From assembly GCA_002412495.1 (NCBI GenBank), contig DHVE01000080.1:49723-113722 (forward strand): a DNA stretch of 64,000 bases, read 5' to 3'. Below the pieces are notes generated by a model. That model was not told the DNA's origin. It was given only the letters and a program-made list of their open reading frames with translations, and made no database searches. Shown here piece by piece: positions 52,778 to 61,543 of the stretch. Position 1 is the stretch's first letter. Every line of letters starts with the position of its first letter. Source of the stretch: Betaproteobacteria bacterium UBA5216. Its GTDB lineage: Bacteria; Pseudomonadota; Gammaproteobacteria; Burkholderiales; SG8-41. The translations under genes and the position numbers were made by a program.

Positions 52778-53511
52778 GCCAAAGCGAATCCTTCATTGAC
52801 CGGAGCCACTTGCTCCGGAGTGGCGCACACGCAGCCGGTAAAGCCCATGAGACGTGCTTCCGTGGCGGCTTTGATGGTGGCCGCCACGTTGGCCACGCCG
52901 CCGCGCGAACCAGGGCGCCACAACGCGCCGAGTGGCTGCTTGTCGAGCATGCGCGCCGCGACCAGCGCGCGCGTCATCAGAAAGCGGCCCAAGCGAAATT
53001 CGTCTTGCGGCACGGGACCGAGGCGCATGGTGAGATCGATGCGCCCTACGCCCAGTGCGCTGACGCGCGGACTGGCTTGCGTAATCGCATCGGCGCTCCA
53101 AAACCCCTTGGCGGACTCCAGCATCAGCACCAGTTCAGTGGCGCCGACATCGATGCCGCGTTCGCGCTCCATGGCGGTGATGAGTTCGTCAAGTTCAGCC
53201 ACTTCTTCGGGTGCATCGGGGCCGGAGAAAACAATGCCCTTGATGCCGCGATGCATGGCGGCGCGCACGTCCGCCCAGCGCGTGGCGCGGTCGATGCGCA
53301 CGAAGACTTCAACCTGACTGTCGCCGAGTTTCTTGACCAGCGCGCCGAGGCCTGCACGCGCCGATTCCTTTGCCTTGGGCGGCACGGAATATTCCAGATC
53401 CAGCACGACCACATCGGGTTTTGTTTTTTCATGGCACGTGCCCGCCGCCGGGTCATGCGCGGGAACGATCATCCAGGAACGCCGGTTATTCAGAGCCACG
53501 GTTTCTGCCAT
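52774..53511 (-). CDS. HpcH/HpaI-CitE family lyase-like protein 3
   Basis: A 245-residue protein from ATG 53511 (AAAGG 9 bases upstream; a GTG two codons earlier is less likely). VVVLDLEYSVPPKAKESA near residue 35, VEVFVRIDRATRW near 68, TELVLMLESAKGFW near 125 and GVGRIDLTMRLG near 150 show the CitE fold, with Asp to Tyr drift in the DLED motif. It overlaps paralogue 2 by ATGA, so the two are translated together, possibly as a heteromer. Confidence 0.85.
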   Translation of the reverse strand: MAETVALNNRRSWMIVPAHDPAAGTCHEKTKPDVVVLDLEYSVPPKAKESARAGLGALVKKLGDSQVEVFVRIDRATRWADVRAAMHRGIKGIVFSGPDAPEEVAELDELITAMERERGIDVGATELVLMLESAKGFWSADAITQASPRVSALGVGRIDLTMRLGPVPQDEFRLGRFLMTRALVAARMLDKQPLGALWRPGSRGGVANVAATIKAATEARLMGFTGCVCATPEQVAPVNEGFALA

Positions 53512-53550
53512 ACACACTGCCTTTCACTGCTGTGTTTGTTGAGCCGGGAG

Positions 53551-54549
53551 TTACTCCAGCCGTATTTTCGCATCCCTGATGAGTTTGGCATACTTCACCA
53601 AATCGGCCTTGATCAGCTCGCTGAATTGGCGCGGCGTGCCGGGAAATGGATCCGCGCCCATCGTCAGCAGGGTATCCCTGACATCCTGCGTGCGCAAGAT
53701 TCTGCCGATTTCGTTCGAGAGTTTGTCGATGATGGTCGCCGGTGTGTTGGCCGGCGCGAGGATGCCCTGCCACGATTTGACATCGTAGCCCGGCAACCCG
53801 GCTTGCGTAAATGTGGGCACGTCGGGCAGTGACAGCAAACGCGTTTCGCCCGACACCGCAAGCGCGCGGATGCGGCCACTTTTCACGAACGGCGTCAGCG
53901 GCAACGCATTATTGGTGAAGACCTGCACCTGCCCCGCGATCAAATCCGTCACCGCGGGCCCCGCGCCTTTGTGCGGAATGTGCTGCATCTTGATTCCCGC
54001 GAGGATGCTGAACAACTCAATCGCCAGATGATTGGTGGTGCCGCTGCCCGACGACGCAAAATTGAGCTGCCCCGGCTTGGCCTTGGCGAGCGCGATGAGT
54101 TCCTGCAAGGTGTTCGCCGGCAGCGACGGATTCACCACCAGCAAGGTTTCCGTGGCGACCATGGTGGCCACCGGCGCAAAATCCTTCACCGCGTCGTACG
54201 GTGTTTTGAGCAAACTCGGATTGATCACGTGCGTGCTCGTCACGTGCAAAATCGTGTAGCCGTCGGGCGCGGCTTTCACCATGGCTTCCGATCCGATGAT
54301 GGTGTTGCCGCCGCCGCGATTGTCCACCACCACTTGCTGTCCCCACGCACTGGTGAGTTTCTGGCCGATGAGACGCGCCACGATGGTCGTGCTGCCGCCC
54401 GGCACAAACGGCACGATGAGGCGTATGGGTTTGACGGGGTAATTGGACAAGGACTGAGTGGATTGCGCCAGCGCAAGCGCCGGAAGGAGCAACGTTCCCG
54501 CCGCAAGGAAGTATAATAATTCGTTTAAAAACATATACTTATGCTTCAT
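53551..54549 (-). CDS. Bug/TctC-family periplasmic receptor 2
   Basis: A 332-residue secreted receptor starting at ATG 54549, which has GGAGG 8 bases upstream. Its signal peptide (YFLAAGTLLLPALALA) is preceded by an AT-rich coding stretch (KYMFLNELL). PVKPIRLIVPFVPGGSTTIV, VVVDNRGGGNTIIG and LNFASSGSGTTNHLAIELF are family-typical. No transporter membrane genes accompany it, as with many Bug genes. Confidence 0.92.
   Translation of the reverse strand: MKHKYMFLNELLYFLAAGTLLLPALALAQSTQSLSNYPVKPIRLIVPFVPGGSTTIVARLIGQKLTSAWGQQVVVDNRGGGNTIIGSEAMVKAAPDGYTILHVTSTHVINPSLLKTPYDAVKDFAPVATMVATETLLVVNPSLPANTLQELIALAKAKPGQLNFASSGSGTTNHLAIELFSILAGIKMQHIPHKGAGPAVTDLIAGQVQVFTNNALPLTPFVKSGRIRALAVSGETRLLSLPDVPTFTQAGLPGYDVKSWQGILAPANTPATIIDKLSNEIGRILRTQDVRDTLLTMGADPFPGTPRQFSELIKADLVKYAKLIRDAKIRLE
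54521..54538 (-). repeat. AT-rich 18-base motif, second copy
   Basis: The reverse complement of GTATATGTTTTTAAACGA at 11693-11710. Here it lies in the signal-peptide coding part of receptor 2. Confidence 0.6.
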
Positions 54550-54582
54550 CGCCGCCTCCATGCCGCCATACCACTACGCGCT

Positions 54583-55641
54583 CTATTCCACCACGATATT
54601 GGCCTCGCGTATGACTTTACCCCAGCGCGCGCGCTCCTGACGAATCAGGCTGGCGAACGCTTCGGGCGTGCCTGCGCTCGGCGTATTGCCGTTCGCCTGC
54701 ATGCGCTCACGCACGTCGGCAATGGCAAGCGCTTTGATGATTTCAGCATTCAATCGCGACACGATGGCCTTCGGCGTACCCGCCGGCAGCACAATGCCGT
54801 TCCACGACGAGGTTTCATATCCCGGCACGGCCGCTTCCGCGACAGTGGGCACATCCGGCAACATCGGCGAACGCGTGGCTGTCGAAATCGCCAGCGCCTT
54901 GAGTCTGCCGGCCTTCACATGTGCCAGCGAGGCCAGCGTATCGAAGCCGACCATGATCTGCCCGCCCAGCAAATCCACCACCGCGAGCGCGGCGCCTTTG
55001 TACGGCACATGGGTGAGCTGCACGCCCGCCATCGCCTTGAACAACTCGCCGCTCAAATGCGTCGAGCTGCCATTGCCCGACGAACCAAAACTGATGGCGC
55101 CGGGTTTCGCCTTCGCCAGCGCAATCAGCTCTTTCAGGTTGTTTGCGCCGAGCTTGGGATTCACCACCACGATCGTCGGCGTGGCAGTTAGCATGCTCAC
55201 CGGTGCGAAATGTTTCTCCGGATCGTACGGCAAGGATTTTTTCAAATTCGGAATTATCGTGAGCATGCCGATGGACCCCAGCAACACCGTGTAGCCGTCA
55301 GGCTGCGCCTTCGCCGTGATGTCACCCGCAAGTATGCCGCTCGCCCCCGCGCGATTGTCCACCACCATCTGCTGTCCCATGCTCGCGGTCAGCGCGGTGG
55401 ACAGCAGGCGCGCCGGCACATCGGCGGAGCCACCGGGTGCGAACGGCACGATGAGGCGGATGGGCTTGCTGGGATAGGGTTGCACCGTGTCTGCGGCAAC
55501 CGCTAATGAAGCCATCGCTACGAGGCCGCAGAACAGAGGCAACCCCCATACACTCACGCGGCGGCGACTCATGGCAGCGAACCCGGAACGCGCACGCGCC
55601 ACAATCGGCTTTGCGCGAGCTACCTGTTCTTTTATTTTCAT
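54583..55641 (-). CDS. Bug/TctC-family periplasmic receptor 3
   Basis: About 352 residues from ATG 55641; an internal ATG at 55572 would put the signal peptide (VWGLPLFCGLVAMASLAVAA) nearer the start and may be the true one. YPSKPIRLIVPFAPGGSADV, VVDNRAGASGILAGD, GYTVLLGSIGMLTI and ISFGSSGNGSSTHLSGELF are family-typical. It is the first gene of the minus-strand array that ends with the selenoprotein. Ligand unknown. Confidence 0.9.
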   Translation of the reverse strand: MKIKEQVARAKPIVARARSGFAAMSRRRVSVWGLPLFCGLVAMASLAVAADTVQPYPSKPIRLIVPFAPGGSADVPARLLSTALTASMGQQMVVDNRAGASGILAGDITAKAQPDGYTVLLGSIGMLTIIPNLKKSLPYDPEKHFAPVSMLTATPTIVVVNPKLGANNLKELIALAKAKPGAISFGSSGNGSSTHLSGELFKAMAGVQLTHVPYKGAALAVVDLLGGQIMVGFDTLASLAHVKAGRLKALAISTATRSPMLPDVPTVAEAAVPGYETSSWNGIVLPAGTPKAIVSRLNAEIIKALAIADVRERMQANGNTPSAGTPEAFASLIRQERARWGKVIREANIVVE

Positions 55642-55838
55642 CACGACCAACGGCCTCTGTGCGGCGAGTGTGCGGTATTTTATCTGTAGGTTGATCGCGA
55701 CTTAATCTGACATTGCCCCGATCAAAACCCCGCGCGCAATCGTACTTGGCCATATTACAGGAAGAAATTTGATAGGCATGGCAAACCGCTCCTGAGCTTC
55801 GGATTGCTGAATAGGGGCCGTAACGGTATCCTTCGCAG

Positions 55839-56477
55839 ATGCCTTTGACCGACTACCTTCCCGCTGACTTTCTCGAACTCTACGAAGTCCACAACTACCG
55901 CCATGCGGCAGAGGTGCTTGCTACCGGCTGTCCAGAAGAGTTCGCAGAACTGATCAGCGCGCTCAGTCAATTCCGCATTACCACCGCCGACATTCTTGCC
56001 AAGGGCGGCAACGAATCGCAGATTCCCAAGCGTTTGGCTTCGCTGTTTCGCCCAATGCGCTGGTTTGAAACCCGGATTCGCGGCGATCTTGTCATCACCG
56101 TCGAAACGCATACGGACGACGGCAAAGAGATATCCGAAACCCGTCTTGACGATTTCATGGACGGGCACAAGGTTGATTTCGTGAAAAACCGCGTTGCCTT
56201 CGATCTCGAGTGGAACAGCAAAGATCAGACCTTTGACCGCGATCTTTACGCATTTCGTGCATTCCACGAGGCAGGCGTCATCAGTGCCGCTGTTTTGCTA
56301 ACACGCAGCGCAGAACTCAATGAGGTGTTCAAAAGTCTCAAGATCATGCCGAAGTACGGCGCGAGTACGACGTGGATGGGAAAACTGCTTTACCGTATGA
56401 AGGCTGGCAGAAATGGCGGCTGCCCAGTGCTAGTGCTTGGCATCACGCCGAAATTGATTACGGACTGGCCAAAATGA
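55839..56477 (+). CDS. BglII/BstYI-family type II restriction endonuclease
   Basis: A 212-residue protein. The segment VDFVKNRVAFDLEWNSKDQT, followed by FDRDLYAFRAF, near residues 108-140 is the catalytic core of BglII-type enzymes (Asp/Glu metal ligands before a central strand, then Lys). BglII-type enzymes cut AGATCT-like and BstYI-type RGATCY-like sites; the recognition sequence here is unknown. It overlaps its methyltransferase gene by ATGA. Base composition is visibly less GC-rich than neighbours, which suggests transfer. Confidence 0.85.
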   Translation: MPLTDYLPADFLELYEVHNYRHAAEVLATGCPEEFAELISALSQFRITTADILAKGGNESQIPKRLASLFRPMRWFETRIRGDLVITVETHTDDGKEISETRLDDFMDGHKVDFVKNRVAFDLEWNSKDQTFDRDLYAFRAFHEAGVISAAVLLTRSAELNEVFKSLKIMPKYGASTTWMGKLLYRMKAGRNGGCPVLVLGITPKLITDWPK

Positions 56478-57157
56478 ACCCATCGCAAGACCTCCTGAAA
56501 AAAACCAAGGGCGAACGGTTTGCGACCGTGCTGGCTGACCCGCCTTGGCAGTTCCAAAACAAAACCGGAAAGGTTGCGCCAGAGCACAAGCGGTTGAATC
56601 GTTACAGCACCATGGCGCTTCCAGATATTTGTGCACTTCCCGTCGCCAGTGTCTGCGCCGATACTGCCCACCTTTACCTTTGGGTTCCCAATGCCCTGCT
56701 TCCTGAAGGTTTGAGGGTACTGTCAGCCTGGGGGTTTCAATACAAAGCCAATCTCATTTGGCACAAGGTGCGTAAGGATGGTGGCCCGGACGGGCGCGGC
56801 GTTGGCTTCTATTTCCGCAACACCACCGAGATCATTTTGTTTGGTGTGCGCGGGAAGAATGTTCGCACACTTGCCCCCGGCAGAAGTCAGGTCAATATCA
56901 TCCGCTCGATGAAGCGCGAACACTCACGTAAACCGGATGAACAATATGGAATCATCGAAGCATGCAGCCCTGGACCATACCTCGAGCTTTTTGGTCGTGG
57001 CCCTCGTAAAGGTTGGACAACTTGGGGCAACCAAGCTGAAGACTACTCGCCCACGTGGCCGACTTATTCAAATCACTCGCAGTCGCACGTAGCTCTCCCT
57101 GCTGCCCCTAACCTGACAGAACGCGCGGACTCGCCGATAAAGCCGGCGAGCCGGTGA
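56474..57157 (+). CDS. MT-A70 family DNA adenine-N6 methyltransferase of the restriction system
   Basis: A 227-residue methyltransferase with catalytic DPPW (VLADPPWQFQNKTG) near residue 22, HLYLWVPNALLPEGL near 68, TEIILFGVRGKN near 115 and the SAM-pocket segment IIEACSPGPYLELFGRG near 165. It protects the site cut by the upstream enzyme by methylating adenine. ATG 56474 overlaps the endonuclease stop; a longer frame starting inside the endonuclease gene is an artefact. Confidence 0.9.
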   Translation: MNPSQDLLKKTKGERFATVLADPPWQFQNKTGKVAPEHKRLNRYSTMALPDICALPVASVCADTAHLYLWVPNALLPEGLRVLSAWGFQYKANLIWHKVRKDGGPDGRGVGFYFRNTTEIILFGVRGKNVRTLAPGRSQVNIIRSMKREHSRKPDEQYGIIEACSPGPYLELFGRGPRKGWTTWGNQAEDYSPTWPTYSNHSQSHVALPAAPNLTERADSPIKPASR

Positions 57158-57248
57158 CTTCTACATCATCCGCCTCCTCTTGCCGTCTCCGAGCCGTAGA
57201 GCTAACGCTGGGGCACGTCCTAAGTATTCCGTATAGCGAAACATTTCG

Positions 57249-57277
57249 CGCTCAGTCGCGTGAGCAAGAGCGTTTTT
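57249..57277 (+). terminator. Weak intrinsic terminator after the restriction-modification pair
   Basis: CGCTC (57249-57253) pairs with GAGCG (57268-57272), enclosing a second small hairpin, and is followed by TTTTT. It lies in the 144-base gap between the methyltransferase and convergent phaC. Confidence 0.4.
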
Positions 57278-57301
57278 GCCAACCTGCAACAGCGCCCTAA
57301 A

Positions 57302-59116
57302 TTAACCGCCCGCCTTGCCGTCCACGCGCACGCTGACAAAAGACCCCGGCGCGTCTTCCAGCGCCTTCAGTTTGCCCTTGCCCGGCGCGCGCGCGGCCAC
57401 TTTGCCGCCACCGTGTTTATCCACCCACTGCTGCCAGTCGGTCCACCACGAACCGGGGTGTTGCTTGGCGTTGCTTAACCAGGCATCCGCCTCGTCCGCC
57501 AGTTTGTCGTTGGTCCAGTAGCCGTACTTGTTGGCCGATGGCGGATTGACGATGCCGGCGATGTGCCCGGAGCCACCGAGCACAAAGCGCACCGGGCTGT
57601 TGAACACTTGCGCGCCTGCGTAGACCGTTTTCCACGGCGCAATATGATCTTCGACTGTCGATACAAAATACAGCGGCGTTTTCACCTTCGCTAAATCAAT
57701 CGGCGTTTTGTTCAGCGTGAGGCCGCCCGGTTCGCGCAGCCGGTTTTTCAGATACATATTGCGCAGGTAGTAGCTGTGCATCGCCGCCGGCATGCGCGTG
57801 GAATCGGAATTCCAGTAGAGCAGGTCAAACGCCATCGGCTCGCGGCCCATGAGGTAGTTGTTGACCACGAACGACCAGATCAAATCGTTGGCGCGCAGCA
57901 TGTTAAACGTGGTCGCCATCTCGGAGCCTTCGAGGTAGCCGCGTTGGTTCATGCGCTTTTCGAGGGCGGCGACTTGCTGCTCGTCGATGAACACTTCAAG
58001 CTCGCCCGCCTGCTTGAAATCCACCAGCGTGGCGAAAAAGGTGCTGCTGGCCACGCGTTTGTCGTTCTTCGCGGCGAGGTAGCCCAGGGTTGACGCCGTG
58101 AGCGTGCCGCCAAGGCAAAAGCCGATGAGATTCAAATCCGGTGCATCCGCCGCTTTCAGCGCGGCGTCTATCGCCGCCAACGTGCCTTCGGTCAGATAAT
58201 CCTCAAACGTTTTAGCAGCGTGCTTTGCATCGGGGTTGATCCACGACACGATAAATACCGTGTGCCCCTGCTCCACCGCCCAACGCACGAACGAATTATC
58301 CGCGCGCATATCGAGCACATAAAACTTGTTGATCCACGGCGGCACGATCAGTAGCGGGCGGCGATACACCTCTTTCGTCGCTGGCGCATACTGAATCAAT
58401 TGCAGCAAATCGTTCTGGAACACCACCTTGCCCGGCGTGGCGGCGATATTCACGCCGAGCTTGAATTCACGGTCGTCCACCATTTTCACGCGCAGTTCGC
58501 CGTCGCCGCGCGCCAGATCATCCAGCAGGTTATTGAGCCCCTTCAGCAGATTCTGGCCACCCGTGCGCGCGGTCTCGTTCAGCACTTCCGGGTTGGTAAG
58601 CGCGAAATTCGATGGCGACAGCGCGTCGATGTACTGGCGCGTATAAAAATCCACTTTCTTCGCCGCGGTTTCATCGAGCCCCCGCACGTCGCACATCGCC
58701 TTGTGCAGATGGCGCGAGGCAATCAGGTACGACTGCTTGAGATAGTCGAACAGAAACTTGTTCTGCCAGTCCTGGTGACGAAAACGGCGATCGCCTTTTT
58801 GCGTTTCAATTACCGACGCGGACTTTTGTCCCGTCATCGCCAGCAGCGTGTTCTGCCACAACGCGCTGTAATCCTGCCACGCCTTCATCTGCGCCTGCAT
58901 GAGTTGCGCGGGATCGCTGGCCATTTTGACCCAGGCATCGAAAAAGGCACGCGCGATGCCGAGTTCGTCGTCGAATGCCTGTTGTGGATGGCTGGCCGAC
59001 TTTTGCAGCGTGCGCTTGAGCAGATCGCCGCTCTTGCGCGCGATTTCGGCGTAGAGCCGGATCATTTCAGCCGGGTCAAAATTTCCCGCGGGCTTTTGTT
59101 GTTCAGTGGTGCTCAT
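57302..59116 (-). CDS. phaC: Class I polyhydroxyalkanoate synthase
   Basis: A 604-residue enzyme with a PhaC N-terminal domain and an alpha/beta hydrolase core. The lipase-like box is GFCLGGTL (catalytic Cys near residue 330), the Asp lies in VSTVEDHIAPW and the His in GGSGHIAGIVNPP. It polymerises 3-hydroxyacyl-CoA, mostly 3-hydroxybutyryl-CoA, on granules. phaA and phaB are not in the window. Its start overlaps the preceding metallo-hydrolase stop by four bases. Confidence 0.95.
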   Translation of the reverse strand: MSTTEQQKPAGNFDPAEMIRLYAEIARKSGDLLKRTLQKSASHPQQAFDDELGIARAFFDAWVKMASDPAQLMQAQMKAWQDYSALWQNTLLAMTGQKSASVIETQKGDRRFRHQDWQNKFLFDYLKQSYLIASRHLHKAMCDVRGLDETAAKKVDFYTRQYIDALSPSNFALTNPEVLNETARTGGQNLLKGLNNLLDDLARGDGELRVKMVDDREFKLGVNIAATPGKVVFQNDLLQLIQYAPATKEVYRRPLLIVPPWINKFYVLDMRADNSFVRWAVEQGHTVFIVSWINPDAKHAAKTFEDYLTEGTLAAIDAALKAADAPDLNLIGFCLGGTLTASTLGYLAAKNDKRVASSTFFATLVDFKQAGELEVFIDEQQVAALEKRMNQRGYLEGSEMATTFNMLRANDLIWSFVVNNYLMGREPMAFDLLYWNSDSTRMPAAMHSYYLRNMYLKNRLREPGGLTLNKTPIDLAKVKTPLYFVSTVEDHIAPWKTVYAGAQVFNSPVRFVLGGSGHIAGIVNPPSANKYGYWTNDKLADEADAWLSNAKQHPGSWWTDWQQWVDKHGGGKVAARAPGKGKLKALEDAPGSFVSVRVDGKAGG

Positions 59117-60195
59117 AAGGATTTTCCCGTGCTCTCAAATTGGTAGTTGCCGCTGCCATTCACTGAACGGCGCAAGACACCCCGATGCATCAGGCAATTC
59201 AGATGCGCGATCGCCTCGCCCATGGCGAACAACAAGTGGTGGTCGTCGAACGTGCGGTCAAACAGCACCGGCAGCACATCCACCGCGCGTTGCGGCCCCT
59301 GTGTGACGCCGCACGCCTGCGTGACACGTTCGAGCCGCACGCGGTGATGTTCGCGCAGCGCACTCACGCGCGCGTGCAAGCCTTGAAATGGCAGGCCGTG
59401 GGACGGCAGCACCAGCGTACAGGCATCGAGCGTGGCATAACGCGCGAGCGAGTCAAGAAACTCGCCCACGGGATCCGACTCCGGCTCCGCCGGCCACACG
59501 CTCACATTGGTGGATATGCGCGGCAGCAGCATGTCGCCGGCGATAAACACACCGAGCTTTTCGCAATACAGGCTGGCATGTTCGGGCGAGTGACCATGCC
59601 CCGCCACCACGCGCCATGCGTGCGCGCCGATGGCGATGGTTTCATTGTCGCGGATGCGCCGGTGCGCGTGCGGCAGGGTGGGTACGCCGCGCGCGTAAAG
59701 ATGTTCCCGCTCTTCGATCCATTTCATGCGTGCGTCGTCCAGGCCGTGCCGCATCATCAGCTCGCGCATATATTCAGGCTCGATGCCGCCCAGGCGTTTG
59801 TGCACCAGATGCGCTTGCAGATATTCGCCCTTGGTCATCCATGGCAGGAGCTGGTGCTGTTTGCACAACCAGTCGCACAGGCCGATATGATCCGGATGAA
59901 AATGCGTGACGATCACACGCGTCACCGGCTTGCCGTTCAGATACCGCGCAAAAATCTGTTCCCAGCAACCGCGCGCCTCGTCGGTGGAAAACCCGCAATC
60001 CACTATCGTCCAGCCGTCGCCGTCTTCGAGCAGCCACAGGTTGATGTGATTCAGCACAAACGGCAGCGGCATGCGCAGCCAGAACACACCGGGGGCGACG
60101 GCGATAACCGTGCCGGGGGCGGGCGGCTCGGCGATGGGGTAGCTCAAACTCGACTGATCGGGCTGGGCCTTTTTGAGGGGGGTTATGGCGTTCAT
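59113..60195 (-). CDS. Metallo-beta-lactamase-fold hydrolase
   Basis: A 360-residue MBL protein: VIVTHFHPDHIGL (HxHxDH) near residue 97, VVAGHGHSPEHASLYCEK near 197 and GVFIAGDMLLPRIS near 217 supply the metal ligands. It has a C-terminal extension with conserved HLLFAMGEAIAHLNCL resembling a winged-helix-like MBL-associated domain. It may act on thioesters or lactones, since it overlaps phaC and lies opposite an acyl-CoA dehydrogenase. Substrate unproven. Confidence 0.88.
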   Translation of the reverse strand: MNAITPLKKAQPDQSSLSYPIAEPPAPGTVIAVAPGVFWLRMPLPFVLNHINLWLLEDGDGWTIVDCGFSTDEARGCWEQIFARYLNGKPVTRVIVTHFHPDHIGLCDWLCKQHQLLPWMTKGEYLQAHLVHKRLGGIEPEYMRELMMRHGLDDARMKWIEEREHLYARGVPTLPHAHRRIRDNETIAIGAHAWRVVAGHGHSPEHASLYCEKLGVFIAGDMLLPRISTNVSVWPAEPESDPVGEFLDSLARYATLDACTLVLPSHGLPFQGLHARVSALREHHRVRLERVTQACGVTQGPQRAVDVLPVLFDRTFDDHHLLFAMGEAIAHLNCLMHRGVLRRSVNGSGNYQFESTGKSL

Positions 60196-60200
60196 AGTTA

Positions 60201-60220
60201 TTACGTCATGCTTGACGTAA
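60201..60220. promoter_or_regulatory. Perfect palindromic operator between the MBL-phaC and leucine-degradation units
   Basis: TTACGTCA and TGACGTAA flank TGCT, giving perfect 8-base half-sites. It is five bases upstream of the MBL ATG and 169 bases before the isovaleryl-CoA dehydrogenase start. ACGT-core palindromes like this resemble sites described for LiuR-type (MerR family) regulators of branched-chain amino acid degradation, as I remember them. No regulator gene is in the window. Confidence 0.6.
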
Positions 60221-60388
60221 TATTCCTTATGTCGGTGTTTTCAGAAGATTTTTTGAGAATAACGAGTTATATTGCAAAGCACAATAGGACGATTTGCACC
60301 GCCAAGTCAGCGGGCGCCAACTTTCGGATGCGCCACTTGTCCAGCCGCAGGGCATTCATTATTAAGATATTGTTTTTATTGATATTTT

Positions 60389-61543
60389 ATGAGTAGCCTG
60401 TTTTCATTCGACGAGCCACTGACACTGCTTCGCGAGTCGGTAAAAAGCTTTGCGCGCGAGCAAATCGCGCCGCGCGCCGCAGCAATCGACCGTGGCAATG
60501 TGTTCCCGCGCGATCTGTGGCCGCGGCTCGGCGCACTCGGTTTGCTCGGCATCACCGTCAAGGAAGACTACGGCGGCGCGGGCATGGGTTACCTCGCGCA
60601 CGTGATCGCGATGGAAGAAATCAGCCGCGCGTCGGCGTCGGTGGGTTTGTCGTATGGCGCGCATTCAAACCTTTGTGTGAACCAAATCCGCCGCAACGGC
60701 ACCGACGCGCAAAAGCGCCGCTATCTGCCCAAACTGATTTCCGGCGAACACGTCGGCGCGCTCGCCATGAGCGAAACGGGCGCCGGCTCCGACGTGGTGA
60801 GCATGCGTCTGCGCGCTGATGTGAAAGGCGACCGGTACATACTGAACGGCACAAAAATGTGGATCACCAATGGGCCCGATGCCGACACGCTGGTGGTGTA
60901 CGCGAAAACGGATACCGCCGCGGACTCACGCGGCATCACCGCCTTCATCGTCGAAAAATCGTTCAAGGGGTTCAGTGCGTCGCCCACACTCGACAAACTC
61001 GGCATGCGCGGCTCCAGCACCAGCGAACTGGTCTTCGTTGATTGCGAAGTGCCCGCTGAAAATGTGTTGGGTGCGGTGGGCGCCGGGGTCAAGGTGCTGA
61101 TGAGCGGCCTGGACTACGAACGCGCCGTGCTCGCCGGCGGGCCACTGGGCATCATGCAAGCGTGCCTGGATGTGGCGCTGCCGTACGCGCATGAGCGCAA
61201 ACAATTCGGCCAGGCCATCGGCGAATTTCAGTTGATGCAGGGAAAACTCGCCGACATGTACACCACGGCGAACGCCTGCCGCGCCTATGTGTACGCCGTG
61301 GCGCGCGCCTGCGACGCCGGCCACATCACGCGGCGCGACGCCGCCGGCGCGATCCTGTATGCCGCCGAGCGCGCGACCGAACTGACGCTGCAAACCATCC
61401 AATGTCTCGGCGGCATGGGGTATATGAACGACAGCCCGGCGGGCCGCCTGCTGCGCGATGCGAAGCTCTACGAAATCGGCGCGGGCACTTCCGAGATACG
61501 CCGCTGGCTGATAGGGCGCGAACTTTTCGAAGAAACACGATAA
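60389..61543 (+). CDS. liuA: Isovaleryl-CoA dehydrogenase
   Basis: A 384-residue acyl-CoA dehydrogenase. AMSETGAGSDVVSM and WITNGPDADTLVVYAKT are FAD-binding signatures. The catalytic base is an IVD-type Glu in LDYERAVLAGGPLGIMQACL, while the place used by other acyl-CoA dehydrogenases reads YEIGAGTSEIRR, as in isovaleryl-CoA dehydrogenase. It oxidises isovaleryl-CoA to 3-methylcrotonyl-CoA in leucine breakdown. It starts an operon continued by four genes, ending in a carboxylase subunit that acts on its product. Confidence 0.93.
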   Translation: MSSLFSFDEPLTLLRESVKSFAREQIAPRAAAIDRGNVFPRDLWPRLGALGLLGITVKEDYGGAGMGYLAHVIAMEEISRASASVGLSYGAHSNLCVNQIRRNGTDAQKRRYLPKLISGEHVGALAMSETGAGSDVVSMRLRADVKGDRYILNGTKMWITNGPDADTLVVYAKTDTAADSRGITAFIVEKSFKGFSASPTLDKLGMRGSSTSELVFVDCEVPAENVLGAVGAGVKVLMSGLDYERAVLAGGPLGIMQACLDVALPYAHERKQFGQAIGEFQLMQGKLADMYTTANACRAYVYAVARACDAGHITRRDAAGAILYAAERATELTLQTIQCLGGMGYMNDSPAGRLLRDAKLYEIGAGTSEIRRWLIGRELFEETR

